64,000 nt of DNA from CAZIPZ01 sp964541075 (GCA_964541075.1 CAZIPZ010000001.1:1-64000), one strand, 5' to 3'; shown: positions 52,391-61,998, counted from the stretch's first letter. Translations and numbers: made by a program. The notes: generated by a model from the sequence alone, not told the origin.

Positions 52391-53083
52391 TCATCGCACG
52401 CCGTTCCGCGTTTTCTCCATCCACCCGCGAGTCATCGTAAGTGCGATTACGCGAGCGTCCAGTCTCAATGACCAATTGTCGATGTAATAGAAGTCATGAC
52501 GGAGGCGCTCTTCAAGTGATGTGTAGCCTCGCCAGCCATGCACTTGTGCGTAACCAGTGAGACCTGGCCGGACGTCGTGTCTTCGAAGATAGCCACAGTG
52601 TTCTTTTCGGAACTCGCGCGTGAATTCAGGACGTTCCGGACGAGGACCCACGAGACTCATGTCTCCTTGGACGACGTTCCACAGTTGCGGTAGCTCGTCC
52701 AGGCCGGTGCGTCGAAGGAAGGCGCCCACAGTAGTGCATCTTGGGTCATTTGGCACGGCCCAAATAGGCCCCAAGTCGCGTTCTGCTTCGTCATTCATAG
52801 TGCGGAATTTAATAATGGTAAAGTTGCGGCCGTCCAGACCTACCCGAATCTGCCTATAAAGGATCGGGCCCTTGCTCGAACTACGTACGACAACTGCGAG
52901 TACAGCAAATAATGGCGCGAGCGCAATCAGGGCTGACGCGGCTGCGGCAACGTCGAACCATCGCTTCAGCAAACCCGAAAGTCCGTAAACGGATTTATGC
53001 GGGCTGCAGTGCGGAGTTGACCTTCTCGTCGCCTCTGGTCTGCGCTTCGACAAACTTCTTAATTCGGTTTTCAAATGCTTCAC
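52391..53083 (-). CDS. Undecaprenyl-phosphate sugar phosphotransferase
   Basis: 230 residues as drawn. An N-terminal helix region ([20 protein letters not shown]) is followed by the bacterial sugar-transferase signature: [23 protein letters not shown] and VGPRPE. These proteins load a sugar phosphate on undecaprenyl phosphate to begin a polysaccharide or O-antigen unit. The start is uncertain: GTG 53083 overlaps the upstream gene by 89 nt, TTG 53053 has AAGAAG before it, and TTG 52972 avoids overlap. Co-directional with the glycosyltransferase upstream, it is probably co-transcribed. Confidence 0.88.
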   Translation of the reverse strand: MKHLKTELRSLSKRRPEATRRSTPHCSPHKSVYGLSGLLKRWFDVAAAASALIALAPLFAVLAVVVRSSSKGPILYRQIRVGLDGRNFTIIKFRTMNDEAERDLGPIWAVPNDPRCTTVGAFLRRTGLDELPQLWNVVQGDMSLVGPRPERPEFTREFRKEHCGYLRRHDVRPGLTGYAQVHGWRGYTSLEERLRHDFYYIDNWSLRLDARVIALTMTRGWMEKTRNGVR

Positions 53084-54107
53084 GCGACAAACTCTCTACG
53101 CGATCGCGAATCCGTTGTTCAGACCACGTCATCGATTCGAATCTTTCAACCGCCCTTATCAAGTCGCCGGTATTCTGCTCCGAGAACAGAACACCACTGA
53201 CGCCATCCTGAACGGTTTCAGACGAGCCTCCTGCTCCGTAGGCAATAACCGGGCAGCCGCACGCCTGTGCTTCCACTGTCACGATTCCAAAGTCTTCTCG
53301 AGCCGCAAAAATGAATCCTTTTGCAGTTCTGTATAGGCGGCGTAGCTCTTCGTCACTCACCCAACCTCGAATTTCCGCGGCCTCGCCGGCGAGGCTTCGC
53401 AGTTCCTTAAGCTGCGGCCCCGTTCCTGCAATGACCAGACGTCGTCCCATGCGGTTGAATGCTCTGACCACAAGGTCGAAACGTTTATAGGAAACAAGCG
53501 CTCCAACCGTGAGGTAGAAATCCTCACGCCGATTCTCCGGTAGCAGGGTGAAGAAGGTGGTGTCAACAGGAGGCGGTATAACCTCAGCATTCCGCCCATA
53601 GTATTCATGAATCCGTTCGCGTACAAACTTCGAATTGGCGATGAAGTGATCCACACGCTGTGCGGCTGCGCAGTCCCACTCCTGAAGCCGAGTGCGCAGC
53701 ATAGCGAGGCCCGCGCGTTGGGCCGAATTCATCGCGTAGTCGTCATCCGCATCCCAAACGTAACGCATCGGAGTATGGCAGTAGCAGATGTGAAGAGCGC
53801 CGGGCGCGCACCCCGCTTTTGCGACGGCATGACTTGAGCTGAAGACCAGATCGAAACCGGATAGATTCCACGATTCTACCGCTGAGGGAAATAAGGGAAG
53901 CATTGTTCTGTAGTGCCTATAGATGCCAGGCACACGGTCCAGCCATGATGTGATGATTCGCCTGGATTCAATTTCGGATGAAACCTTCCCGCGTTCATGA
54001 AACAGCGTGAAAATGGGTGCGTCTGGGAACAAGCGGAGCAAGCTGAGGAGAACCTTTTCTCCTCCTCTCATGCCATTCAACCAATCGTGGATCAGGGCAA
54101 CCTTCAT
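52995..54107 (-). CDS. Family 4 glycosyltransferase
   Basis: 370 residues of the GT-B type. The N-terminal domain reads KVALIHDWLNGMRGGEKVLL and SSSHAVAKAG, CYCHTPMRYVWD. The C-terminal donor domain reads VGALVSYKRFDLVVRAF, VIAGTGPQLKELRS and the EX7E motif AREDFGIVTVEAQACGCPV. It resembles mannosyltransferases of O-antigen and exopolysaccharide loci. With the following sugar-phosphate transferase, it forms a two-gene unit. Confidence 0.9.
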   Translation of the reverse strand: MKVALIHDWLNGMRGGEKVLLSLLRLFPDAPIFTLFHERGKVSSEIESRRIITSWLDRVPGIYRHYRTMLPLFPSAVESWNLSGFDLVFSSSHAVAKAGCAPGALHICYCHTPMRYVWDADDDYAMNSAQRAGLAMLRTRLQEWDCAAAQRVDHFIANSKFVRERIHEYYGRNAEVIPPPVDTTFFTLLPENRREDFYLTVGALVSYKRFDLVVRAFNRMGRRLVIAGTGPQLKELRSLAGEAAEIRGWVSDEELRRLYRTAKGFIFAAREDFGIVTVEAQACGCPVIAYGAGGSSETVQDGVSGVLFSEQNTGDLIRAVERFESMTWSEQRIRDRVESLSREAFENRIKKFVEAQTRGDEKVNSALQPA

Positions 54108-54161
54108 CTAATGCCAGATCTGCTTTCTGGGGGGAGCGCCGTCATCGTGGGGCGCGACATA

Positions 54162-54167
54162 TATAAT
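54162..54167 (+). promoter_or_regulatory. Candidate -10 element for the TMTC-like gene
   Basis: A consensus TATAAT lies 39 nt before ATG 54206. The -35 region 17 nt upstream (CCGTCA, 54139-54144) is weak. The same AT-rich stretch reads TATATAT on the other strand, so it may serve both divergent genes. Confidence 0.45.
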
Positions 54168-54169
54168 TC

Positions 54170-54201
54170 GGGTGGCGGGACTATAACACAAGCTGCCACC
54201 C
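54170..54201 (+). other. 5' UTR hairpin before the TMTC-like gene
   Basis: GGGTGGC (54170-54176) pairs with GCCACCC (54195-54201) 4 nt before ATG 54206, in the transcript expected from the -10 element. No Shine-Dalgarno is visible outside the stem, so it could affect translation start. Confidence 0.4.
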
Positions 54202-54205
54202 GGAT

Positions 54206-55954
54206 ATGAAGTTAAGTATGGACGCTCGTGCGATGAAAGTCGTCGGATGCCTCGTTATCATGGGGCTGTTGTTGTTCGGCGCCTCGTTTAACGATCCATT
54301 CCACTTTGACGACGTTCTCATTTTGAATGACAGCAATGTGACCAACCCCAGTCAATGGCATCATTTTCTAAATCCTCTTCATTTGAGGCAGCTCACCTTC
54401 TTTACGTTCTATCTGAATTACACACTGGGCGGTGATAGCCCCAGTCTCTACCATGTGGTGAACGTTGCTGTGCATATCGCGAATGCTGTACTGCTGTTTT
54501 GGCTGGTCTTACGCTTTCAACAAATGAGTGCATCGAATCGGACTGATTTTCTGGGGCAGGACCAGCTGCAGAATTCGTTGGAAACGGAGAGTAGGGATCA
54601 ATTGTGGCTTGCGGCGGCAGTCGCCGGTGTCTTTCTGATCCATCCGGTGCAGACAGAGCCGGTGCTCTACATTTATCAACGATCCGTACTCCTGGCGTGT
54701 TTTTTCTCATTGTCGGCTTTTCACGCGCTGCTGGACCGACGTTGGTATCTGGCGTCAGCTCTGTTCTTTTTTGCTTTTGAAAGCAAGGAGTCGGCCGTGG
54801 CTGCACTGCTGGTGCTGGCGCTTATTGCCGGAGGACGGCTCAGGAAGCCTTTTCTGGTTGCAGCGGCACTGTTGTCCGTGGCGGCTCTTGGTGTTCTGCT
54901 GTATCAGAACGAGACGACGGTCGGTCTGGGAGCTGTCAAACAAATCAGCTCAACGGATTACTTTTGGGCTCAAACGCGTGTGGCGTATACGTACATGCGT
55001 CTGTTGGTGTTCCCGTATCCCCAGTCATTGGAGTATGAATTTCCACAAAGATCTTCTCTTCTGCCTCTTTTGGGTCTCATTGCGATCGGAGGCGGGGGCT
55101 GGCTGCTGTCACGCCTACAGTCCTGGCGCATCCAAGGATTGGCTGTGCTTTCCTTTTTTTTGCTGCTCGCTCCCACATCGAGTGTCATACCCAGCGCCGA
55201 CCCGGCGTTTGAGCATCGTCTTTACCTGCCTATGCTTGCATTTTCGGTATTTATCGGGACACTTTTTGCCAAGCTTCCGCACCGCACAACGGTGAGTGTG
55301 CTTGTGGCCTGTGTCCTCATGCTTGTGACGGTTAACCGAGAGAACGTGTGGGCGTCGGACATAGCGCTCTGGGAGGATGCGAGCGTCCATGCGCCCGGAA
55401 AAGCGCGCGTGTGGACGAATCTGGGCGGCGCTTATTTGACCGTTGATGTCAGCAAGTCGCGTGAGGCATTCCTTCGAGCGTTGGAGATCGAGCCTAACTT
55501 CACTGAAGCTTTATACAACTTGGGCGCAATCGAGCAGGGAAGGTCAAACTGGAGCGCAGCGATTTCATTTTATGAGCGCACAATCATGACGAAAGCGGAT
55601 TATTGGCCCGCATGGAATAACCTCGGAAACGTTTTGTTTGCTATCGACCAGCGCGATCGCGCATTGGACTGTTTTGAACGCACTTTGAGCTTGAATAGGG
55701 ACTATTGGCCAGCGCAATATAACATCGCTGTCGTTCATTACATGGCCAGCCGCTACGATAAAGTTATTCCGAGACTGAAGGTGGTTTTGGATTGGCGGCC
55801 GGACTTCCAGGATGCGCGGCGCCTGCTTGCAACATCTCTCACCCAGGCAGGATTTAGGAGCGCCGCGGAGGAACAGTGGAGGACCTTGGGTGAGATCGCC
55901 GCGGCAGAATCTCGGCAGACCCCCACGATGATTTTGGCGCCTACTCGACCTTGA
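54206..55954 (+). CDS. Membrane protein with C-terminal TPRs, TMTC-like
   Basis: 582 residues. About nine or ten hydrophobic helices cover residues 10-385. The early motif FHFDDVLILNDSNVT, followed by R.LT...FYLNYTLGGD and HVVNVAVHIANAVLLFW, is what I recall from TMTC-type O-mannosyltransferases (GT-C fold), where the Asp pair is functional. The last 190 residues are tetratricopeptide repeats (AFLRALEIEPNFTEALYNLG, then YWPAWNNLGNVL). It could glycosylate exported proteins. The start could be ATG 54206, 54218 or 54233. It is followed by two secreted paralogues. Confidence 0.78.
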   Translation: MKLSMDARAMKVVGCLVIMGLLLFGASFNDPFHFDDVLILNDSNVTNPSQWHHFLNPLHLRQLTFFTFYLNYTLGGDSPSLYHVVNVAVHIANAVLLFWLVLRFQQMSASNRTDFLGQDQLQNSLETESRDQLWLAAAVAGVFLIHPVQTEPVLYIYQRSVLLACFFSLSAFHALLDRRWYLASALFFFAFESKESAVAALLVLALIAGGRLRKPFLVAAALLSVAALGVLLYQNETTVGLGAVKQISSTDYFWAQTRVAYTYMRLLVFPYPQSLEYEFPQRSSLLPLLGLIAIGGGGWLLSRLQSWRIQGLAVLSFFLLLAPTSSVIPSADPAFEHRLYLPMLAFSVFIGTLFAKLPHRTTVSVLVACVLMLVTVNRENVWASDIALWEDASVHAPGKARVWTNLGGAYLTVDVSKSREAFLRALEIEPNFTEALYNLGAIEQGRSNWSAAISFYERTIMTKADYWPAWNNLGNVLFAIDQRDRALDCFERTLSLNRDYWPAQYNIAVVHYMASRYDKVIPRLKVVLDWRPDFQDARRLLATSLTQAGFRSAAEEQWRTLGEIAAAESRQTPTMILAPTRP

Positions 55955-55993
55955 GACCGGTTCGGTTTGTCAGAGTTGAAGAGGAGAAGCTGA

Positions 55994-56851
55994 ATGAAGC
56001 GCACATTGTTGATATTGATCTGGGTTTTCTCCGCGTCCCTAGGCGCTAGCGCTCAAACCACATTCTATTTTCCGCAAATCGCCGACGGAACATTCACGGG
56101 CGGCTTTTGGAAAACCACGATCTTCATCACGAACCCAGCTGCGACGGGTGCTTCGCTGGCGAGTGGTTCAATCACATTCACAAAATCCGACGGGACTGTT
56201 TTCAATGTAGCATTCGTCGATAGCAACGGGGCGGCTGCGGGCAGTGGGAATGTGATCCCGTTCCAGCTTGCGGGAGGGCAAACAAGGAAGTACGTATCGA
56301 CGGCGTCCACAGGACTGAACGTCGGTTTCGCGACAGTCAGTTCTTCCGCGGTTGTAACGGGAACAGCTGTTTTTTCTCAATTTGGTTCGGCAGGAAATCT
56401 GATCAGTGAGGCCGGTGTTCCGTCGGCCGGCGCAGTCACGCGCCAGGCAATATTTGTAGATACGCTCGGCGGATTCAGGACTGGCGTTGCTTATGCGAAT
56501 CCAAACGCCGCTGGCGCCAACATCTCATTGCAACTGCTCAGCACCGAAGGTGTCGCGGTTGTGCCTTCAACCACGCGAACGCTTTTGGGGAACCAGCACA
56601 CTGCGGCGTTCGTTCACGAGTTATTTCCGAGCGCTCCTGCTTTCACCGGTACGATGCAAATTACCAGCAACGCTCCTTTAACCGCAGTAGCGCTGAGATT
56701 CGATCCATCATTTACGCTCTTCACCACTTTGCCCCCAATAACCATAGCTTCGCTGGTTCTCCCAGCGATGCAATGGTTTGAGCATCGTCCCTGGTTAACG
56801 CCATTCACTACGTTGGCGAGACTCATGGGGAGCCTGCAGTTCACCCTCTAA
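55994..56851 (+). CDS. Secreted protein, paralogue 1
   Basis: 285 residues with a signal peptide (MKRTLLILIWVFSASLGASA, cleavage near AQT). The mature part is beta-rich with Gly, Ser and Thr: TFYFPQIADGTFTGGFWKTT, TRKYVSTASTG, GEAGVP-like (SEAGVPSAG) and ALRFDPSFTLFTTLPP. It is similar along its length to the 57027 gene. The C-terminal 30 residues (WFEHRPWLTPFT and on) differ. GAAGAGGAGAAG lies upstream of ATG 55994. No family is recognised; a surface or matrix protein is possible. Confidence 0.75.
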   Translation: MKRTLLILIWVFSASLGASAQTTFYFPQIADGTFTGGFWKTTIFITNPAATGASLASGSITFTKSDGTVFNVAFVDSNGAAAGSGNVIPFQLAGGQTRKYVSTASTGLNVGFATVSSSAVVTGTAVFSQFGSAGNLISEAGVPSAGAVTRQAIFVDTLGGFRTGVAYANPNAAGANISLQLLSTEGVAVVPSTTRTLLGNQHTAAFVHELFPSAPAFTGTMQITSNAPLTAVALRFDPSFTLFTTLPPITIASLVLPAMQWFEHRPWLTPFTTLARLMGSLQFTL

Positions 56852-56863
56852 ACATGCGGGTTC

Positions 56864-56910
56864 ATCCGTCCTCGGGCGATCGCGTCCGAGGATGGATTGT
56901 TTCTCTTTCT
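56864..56910 (+). terminator. Rho-independent terminator
   Basis: ATCCGTCCTCGG (56864-56875) pairs with CCGAGGATGGAT (56886-56897), a 12-bp stem with one G-U pair. TGTTTCTCTTTCT follows. It ends the transcript of the first secreted paralogue. Confidence 0.8.
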
Positions 56911-57026
56911 GCCACTTCTTAGGAATCCGGATTCCTATTTACGCGGTCCCGCCGCCCCAAAACCCCAGACTTTGTCGCTGGAATCTTCCGTGCTAGTGAA
57001 CTCAAGTCACAACGGAGGATAAGTTT

Positions 57027-57851
57027 ATGAACCGGCTTCTTTTTTCAATGTGCCTTATTCTTGCCGTCAGCGCGGTTGGTTCGGCGCAACAATTCACGTA
57101 TTACTACCCGCATGTAACGGCTGGAACCTTTGTTGGAGGATTTTGGCAAACCACGATTTTCCTTACGAATCCAAATCCGCCCGGGACTCCGGCAGCCAGC
57201 GGAGCAGTTGTTTTCACGAGATCCGATGGCGGACCGTACGCCATTACCTTTCACGATGATGTGAATCGTCCTGCAGGAAGCGGCAACACGATACCTTTTC
57301 AGTTGGGGCCAGGTGAAACGCGCAAGTATGTGTCGGTCGCCAATGAGCCACTTTCCACGGGATTCGCAACGGTGACAGCGAATAGTTCAATTCTCGGAAC
57401 TGCGATGTTCACACAATTCGATTCCTTTGGAAGAATGATCGGCGAGGCCGGGGTGCCTGCTGCAATTCCCCTGGGACGCCAAGCGATTTTTGTCGATACC
57501 ACGAGCCAGTTCAAGACAGGTCTGGCCATTGCGAATCCTAACAATGCGCCGCTCCATATCACCTTTCAGCTCATGAATACGGTTGGGCAAATGATTCTCA
57601 CAACAACGCGTGAACTGCCGCCAAACCAGCATTTTTCAATTTTTGTTCATGAACTGTTTCCTGGCGCGCCGCCAATGGTTGGACGCCTGCAGTTTTACTG
57701 CACGAATCCGATGGTATCCGTCGCATTGAGATTTGATCCGACCTTCACGCTATTTACCACTATGCCGCCCGTTGCAATTGCGGGATTGATTAAGATGGAA
57801 GCGCAGCCCGCGAATCTTGAGCGCCGCAGGATGGTGATCGATAGGGCCTAA
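57027..57851 (+). CDS. Secreted protein, paralogue 2
   Basis: 274 residues with a signal peptide (MNRLLFSMCLILAVSAVGSA, then QQ). It repeats the plan of the previous gene: YYYPHVTAGTFVGGFWQTTI, NTIPFQLGPGETRKYVSV, GEAGVPAAIPLGRQAIFVD, and ALRFDPTFTLFTTMPPVAIA. The two share roughly half of their residues by eye. GGAGG lies about 8 nt upstream of ATG 57027. A terminator separates the two genes, so this copy has its own promoter. Function unknown. Confidence 0.75.
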   Translation: MNRLLFSMCLILAVSAVGSAQQFTYYYPHVTAGTFVGGFWQTTIFLTNPNPPGTPAASGAVVFTRSDGGPYAITFHDDVNRPAGSGNTIPFQLGPGETRKYVSVANEPLSTGFATVTANSSILGTAMFTQFDSFGRMIGEAGVPAAIPLGRQAIFVDTTSQFKTGLAIANPNNAPLHITFQLMNTVGQMILTTTRELPPNQHFSIFVHELFPGAPPMVGRLQFYCTNPMVSVALRFDPTFTLFTTMPPVAIAGLIKMEAQPANLERRRMVIDRA

Positions 57852-57983
57852 AGCGATCTTATCCCCGAGTCCCGGGCGAATAGCGTTAAGGGAGGACTGA
57901 AGTTCGGTTGACTAAGTTCGCTTACGAACGCGCGAGACGATTCGACCGCCGGATCTCAACAGCATAGTCTCTAATCGCGTGCT

Positions 57984-58000
57984 GAGCCGCTCCGCGGCTC
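57984..58000 (-). terminator. Hairpin beyond the glnA stop
   Basis: GAGCCGC (57984-57990) pairs with GCGGCTC (57994-58000), loop TCC. It lies 22 nt beyond the glnA stop on the minus strand. T-rich sequence precedes rather than follows it on that strand, so it is only a possible terminator. Confidence 0.35.
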
Positions 58001-58022
58001 TTGAAAAAGACGTAACGAAACC

Positions 58023-59345
58023 TCAATACGTCGAGAGGTAACGCTCGATTTCCCACGGATGCACTTGTGCGATGTAGGTTCCCCACTCGGTGCGCTTGGC
58101 TTCGATAAAGTGGGAGAAGATCTGTTCGCCGAGCGCTTCTCGTACAACGTCATCCTTCTTGAGTCCTTCGTACGCCTCACGAAGATCGCCTGGCAGTCCA
58201 TCAATCCGATAATGACGCCGCTCCCGGTGGCTCATCTTTTGGACGTTCTTTGTAATCGACGGTCCGGGATCAATCTTTTCTCTGATGCCAGCCAGACCTG
58301 CAGCCAATATGGCAGCTAGTGCAAGATAAGGATTGCATGAGGGATCAGGCATGCGTAACTCGACCCTTGTGTTTGCGCCGCGGCCTGCAGGCACTCGCAC
58401 AAGAGGTTCACGATTCTGCTCGGACCAAACCACATTGGTCGGTGCATCGTAGCCGGGAACGAGACGCTTATAGGAGTTCACAAGAGGATTCGTGATCACA
58501 CAGAAGCCGCGGGCGTGGCGGAGCATCCCGCCAATGAAAAATAGCGCGGTTCGACTGAGTTGGTAATCTCCCGCCGGATCGTAGAAGGCGTTCCGTCCAT
58601 CTTTGAAGAGCGATAGATGGGTATGCATACCTGACCCCGCCCGGCCGTACAGAGGCTTCGGCATGAAGGTGGCGTGAAGTCCATGTCTCATCGCAATGTA
58701 GCGGGCGATGAAGCGGAATGTTCCGACATTGTCGGCGGTCGCGAGAGCATCGTTGTGCTTCAGATCGATTTCATGCTGCCCGGGCGCAAGTTCGTGGTGC
58801 GCCGCCTCGACTTCGATCCCCATGCCTTCCATTACATTGATGATGTCTCGTCTCGCCTCCTCTCCCTTGTCCACAGGCGTCATATCAAAGTAGCTGCCAT
58901 AGTCGTGGGTCTCGGTGGTCGCGTCGCCACTGGGTCTCTTCAAAAAAAGAAAAAACTCGATTTCTGGACCGACTTGAAGTGTGTATCCCATGGATCGAGC
59001 TTTATCGATCATGCGTTGGAGCGTCAGGCGCGGGCAGCCTTCAAACGGCGTGTTATCAGGGTTGAAGACATCACAAATGAGGCGGCCGATGACTTCCCCG
59101 CTGCGGCTCCAAGGAAGGATGCGGAAGGTTTCTGGGTCCGGTTTCAGTAGTTTGTCAGTCTCTTCGAGTCGAGTGAAGCCCTCAATCGAGGACCCGTCGA
59201 AGATGACCTGCCCTCTGAGCGCCTTGTCAAACTGGTCGGTTGGCACTTCAACGTTTTTTATCATGCCTAGAATGTCCGTGAACTGGAGTCTTAAGAACTT
59301 GACTCGCTCGCTCCGCGCAAGTTCGAGCACTTGTTCGATGGTCAT
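58023..59345 (-). CDS. glnA: Glutamine synthetase type I, without adenylylation Tyr
   Basis: 440 residues. It makes glutamine from glutamate, ammonia and ATP. Core motifs are IFDGSSIEGF, VGPEIEFFLF, HHELAPGQHEID, GRAGSGMHTHLSLFKDG and NPYLALAAILAAGL. The length fits the GSI-alpha type. At the site where enterobacterial enzymes have KNLYDLPPE with the adenylylated Tyr, this protein reads KNVQKMSHRE, so Gln replaces Tyr. It should therefore not be controlled by adenylylation at that residue. It is divergent from glnD. Confidence 0.94.
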   Translation of the reverse strand: MTIEQVLELARSERVKFLRLQFTDILGMIKNVEVPTDQFDKALRGQVIFDGSSIEGFTRLEETDKLLKPDPETFRILPWSRSGEVIGRLICDVFNPDNTPFEGCPRLTLQRMIDKARSMGYTLQVGPEIEFFLFLKRPSGDATTETHDYGSYFDMTPVDKGEEARRDIINVMEGMGIEVEAAHHELAPGQHEIDLKHNDALATADNVGTFRFIARYIAMRHGLHATFMPKPLYGRAGSGMHTHLSLFKDGRNAFYDPAGDYQLSRTALFFIGGMLRHARGFCVITNPLVNSYKRLVPGYDAPTNVVWSEQNREPLVRVPAGRGANTRVELRMPDPSCNPYLALAAILAAGLAGIREKIDPGPSITKNVQKMSHRERRHYRIDGLPGDLREAYEGLKKDDVVREALGEQIFSHFIEAKRTEWGTYIAQVHPWEIERYLSTY

Positions 59346-59423
59346 AGTGAGGGTTCACTCCACGGGCGGATGTGGCCAGCCAACGGGAAGGCGAAAAGTA
59401 AATGGCATGATAACATACGACCC

Positions 59424-61859
59424 ATGACCACTCGTGAGGACTTGAAGCGTTACCTGGACGCGAGGCGAGCGAGGTTTCTCGAAGCTCCCATTCAAGAGCC
59501 TGTCGAACGTCACATAAGCGACAAAATCGACGAAATTCTCCGCAGCATCTGGGGCGACCGGACGCCTCCTGTGCCCTTTGCGCTATTGGCTATAGGCGGT
59601 TACGGGCGAGGCACAATGCATCCGCATTCCGATGTCGACCTGCTCTTCTTCTTTGAAGATGTGATCGAGGAAGATGTGGTCAAAACGTTACTTCACCCTC
59701 TGTGGGATTTGCCTCTCAAGGTCGGGCACCAGGTTCGCCATGCCGCCGATTTCGCGGCCTTCGATGAGGGGCACATGGAATCCTACACCGCATTCCTCGA
59801 TTCTCGATTTCTGCTGGGCGATCCTAAAATCGGTGATGAATTCTCCAGGGACATTCTTCCGAAGTTCATTCGGCGGAGCCGTGACCGGTTCCTGCGCGGA
59901 TTGCTTCGAATGAAGGCGAATCGATACAACGAGTTTGGCCAAACGATCTTTCAGCTTGAGCCCGATCTAAAAGAAGCTCCCGGCGGCTTGCGTGACGCTC
60001 ACTGGTCGGACTGGGCTCGAAAAGGGATCGGAGAGAATCTCGATGATCCTTTCTCTTACGAAATCGTGCAGTTTCATCACTGCCTCCGCAATTTTCTCCA
60101 CTTTCAATCCAATCGCAACTTCAATGTGCTTTCGTATGAGTTCCAGGAACAGATCGCCGAGAAGCTCGGTTATAAGGATTCCGTTCACGGCGAGTCCGCC
60201 GAGACCTTGATGCGAGATTACTTTCTGAAGGCCAATGAGGTTGCGAGGATGGCTACGCATTGGGAAGAGGCTATTACCGGCAGTCCTAATCGCATTAGTA
60301 TTCCGTCGGATTTCTCGGAACCGTTGGACATGATCAAAGCTTTCGCCGAGGCGCATCGAAAGAAGGCCAAACTGGATTTGCCGACGCTTAACACTATTCG
60401 GCGCCGGCTCGAATCCACAGATGGCGCCCTTTCGTATAACCCACGAGCCGGTCAGGCCATCCTCGAAATGATGAAGGACCGGCAGGGCATATACGAAACA
60501 CTGCTGGCGATGCACGAAGTGGGGTTGCTCGGAAAGGTGTTTCCGGAGTTTGAGGAAATCCGGTGCCGGGTGATCCGCGATTTCTTCCATAAATACACGG
60601 TGGATGAGCACTCGCTCATCGCCATACGAAACATTGAAGAATTGCCTCCCGGACACAGATTCTGCAACATCCTGAGTGAACTGGAGCACCCTGAACTGCT
60701 TTTTCTTGCGCTACTTCTTCACGACATCGGTAAGGCTCATCGCCATGACGAACGCAACCACGTCCATCCGAGCACTGAAGGTGTGAAGCTGATTCTGGAG
60801 AAGCTTGGGCTGCCAGAGGAGCAAAGAGAAAAGGTCGTGGCGGCGGTCAAGAATCACTTGGAAATGTCGAAGATTATCCTTCGCCGGGATTTCAGTGATG
60901 AGCATGTCGTGCATCAGTTTGCAGACATTGTCGGAAATGTGGATGACTTACGAATGCTGTGTCTTTTGACCTATGCCGACATGAAAGCGGTGAATAACGA
61001 AGTCTGTACTCCGTGGAGGCAGGATCTGTTATGGCAGTTATATATCGAAACGTACAACCGCCTGATGTTAGGGCTTGGCGACGAGCAGTATAATCAGCAG
61101 CCAGACTTTGAAATCGAGATTGAGGCCATCGCCGCTCTCCTTCCAAGGGGGACTGCCGCCCAGGATATCCGTAATTTCTTGGACGGTTTTCCGCGACAAT
61201 ACCTGAGGCACACACCCAAGTCCCAAATTGCTGAGCACTTTCTCCTCTCGCGCAAGCTGGCTACTCAACCTGTGGTCGTGAATCTGAATTACAGTGGCAC
61301 GATCTACGAATTGCTGGTCATGACTGAAGACCGTCCCTTTCTCTTTTCAAAGATCACGGGCGTGCTTTCATATTTTGGAATGAATATCGTTCGGGGTCAG
61401 GCGTTTTCCAATCGGCGAGGGGCGATTTTCGACCTGATTGCCTTTGAGGATACGGATCGCTACTTCAAGAAGAATCCGTCGGAAGTCGAGCGGTTTTCAA
61501 AGGTGCTTGTTGACGTAATCGCTGGGAAGGTGCAGTTGAACGATCTGCTGCGAGGAAAACTCCAAAGCGTCCTCTTCAAGCCGAGGAAGGGCGCCTCTAC
61601 AGCCACTATCCATTTTGACGACGAGTTTTCGCGGCGTGGTTCGATCCTCGAAATCAACGCCTCTGACGAATTCGGCCTGCTCTATCGGATCGCAACCGTG
61701 ATTTCATCTCATGGCTGCAACATCGAAACAGCTTTAATTACTACTGAAGGCCACCGCGCCATCGATGTCTTTTATTTGACGCGCGAGGGACACAGATTGA
61801 CGCCCGAACTTGAGGAACAGGTCAAGCGTGACCTCGGGGCAGTACTACTCCAGAACTGA
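59424..61859 (+). CDS. glnD: Uridylyltransferase/uridylyl-removing enzyme GlnD
   Basis: About 811 residues. The N-terminal nucleotidyltransferase has GGYGRGTMHPHSDVDLLFF. A GlnD helical region follows, then an HD domain with LLLHDIGKAHRHDERNH, and two ACT domains at the C-terminus (about 655-720 and 745-811; LLYRIATVISSHGCNIETAL). It uridylylates and deuridylylates PII proteins according to glutamine level. ATG 59424 has no clear ribosome binding site. Longer upstream frames overlap glnA on the other strand and are rejected. No glnB gene is in the window. Confidence 0.93.
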   Translation: MTTREDLKRYLDARRARFLEAPIQEPVERHISDKIDEILRSIWGDRTPPVPFALLAIGGYGRGTMHPHSDVDLLFFFEDVIEEDVVKTLLHPLWDLPLKVGHQVRHAADFAAFDEGHMESYTAFLDSRFLLGDPKIGDEFSRDILPKFIRRSRDRFLRGLLRMKANRYNEFGQTIFQLEPDLKEAPGGLRDAHWSDWARKGIGENLDDPFSYEIVQFHHCLRNFLHFQSNRNFNVLSYEFQEQIAEKLGYKDSVHGESAETLMRDYFLKANEVARMATHWEEAITGSPNRISIPSDFSEPLDMIKAFAEAHRKKAKLDLPTLNTIRRRLESTDGALSYNPRAGQAILEMMKDRQGIYETLLAMHEVGLLGKVFPEFEEIRCRVIRDFFHKYTVDEHSLIAIRNIEELPPGHRFCNILSELEHPELLFLALLLHDIGKAHRHDERNHVHPSTEGVKLILEKLGLPEEQREKVVAAVKNHLEMSKIILRRDFSDEHVVHQFADIVGNVDDLRMLCLLTYADMKAVNNEVCTPWRQDLLWQLYIETYNRLMLGLGDEQYNQQPDFEIEIEAIAALLPRGTAAQDIRNFLDGFPRQYLRHTPKSQIAEHFLLSRKLATQPVVVNLNYSGTIYELLVMTEDRPFLFSKITGVLSYFGMNIVRGQAFSNRRGAIFDLIAFEDTDRYFKKNPSEVERFSKVLVDVIAGKVQLNDLLRGKLQSVLFKPRKGASTATIHFDDEFSRRGSILEINASDEFGLLYRIATVISSHGCNIETALITTEGHRAIDVFYLTREGHRLTPELEEQVKRDLGAVLLQN

Positions 61860-61998
61860 ATTTGGCGCCCATCGCCTTGGTTTCATGTCCATTTGAACCC
61901 AGCAGCGCATGAGCAATCCCAAGGAAAAGGATGCTGAGTACAGCTGCTGCCGTTATCGCCACCATGATCACGCCAATCCGGATAGCAAAGTCCCTCAT
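61822..61998 (-). CDS. Small membrane protein, overlapping glnD end
   Basis: 58 residues. One hydrophobic helix (IRIGVIMVAITAAAVLSILF) lies near the N-terminus. AAGGTGG sits 6 nt upstream of ATG 61998, a good ribosome binding site. Its last 38 nt overlap the glnD 3' end on the opposite strand. No family is recognised. It could be a membrane peptide, or a chance frame. Confidence 0.45.
   Translation of the reverse strand: MRDFAIRIGVIMVAITAAAVLSILFLGIAHALLGSNGHETKAMGAKFSSGVVLPRGHA

Noticed and set aside
59331..59423. N-terminal extension of GlnD
   Set aside because: It overlaps the glnA start on the other strand and has no GlnD-like sequence; ATG 59424 fits the family.
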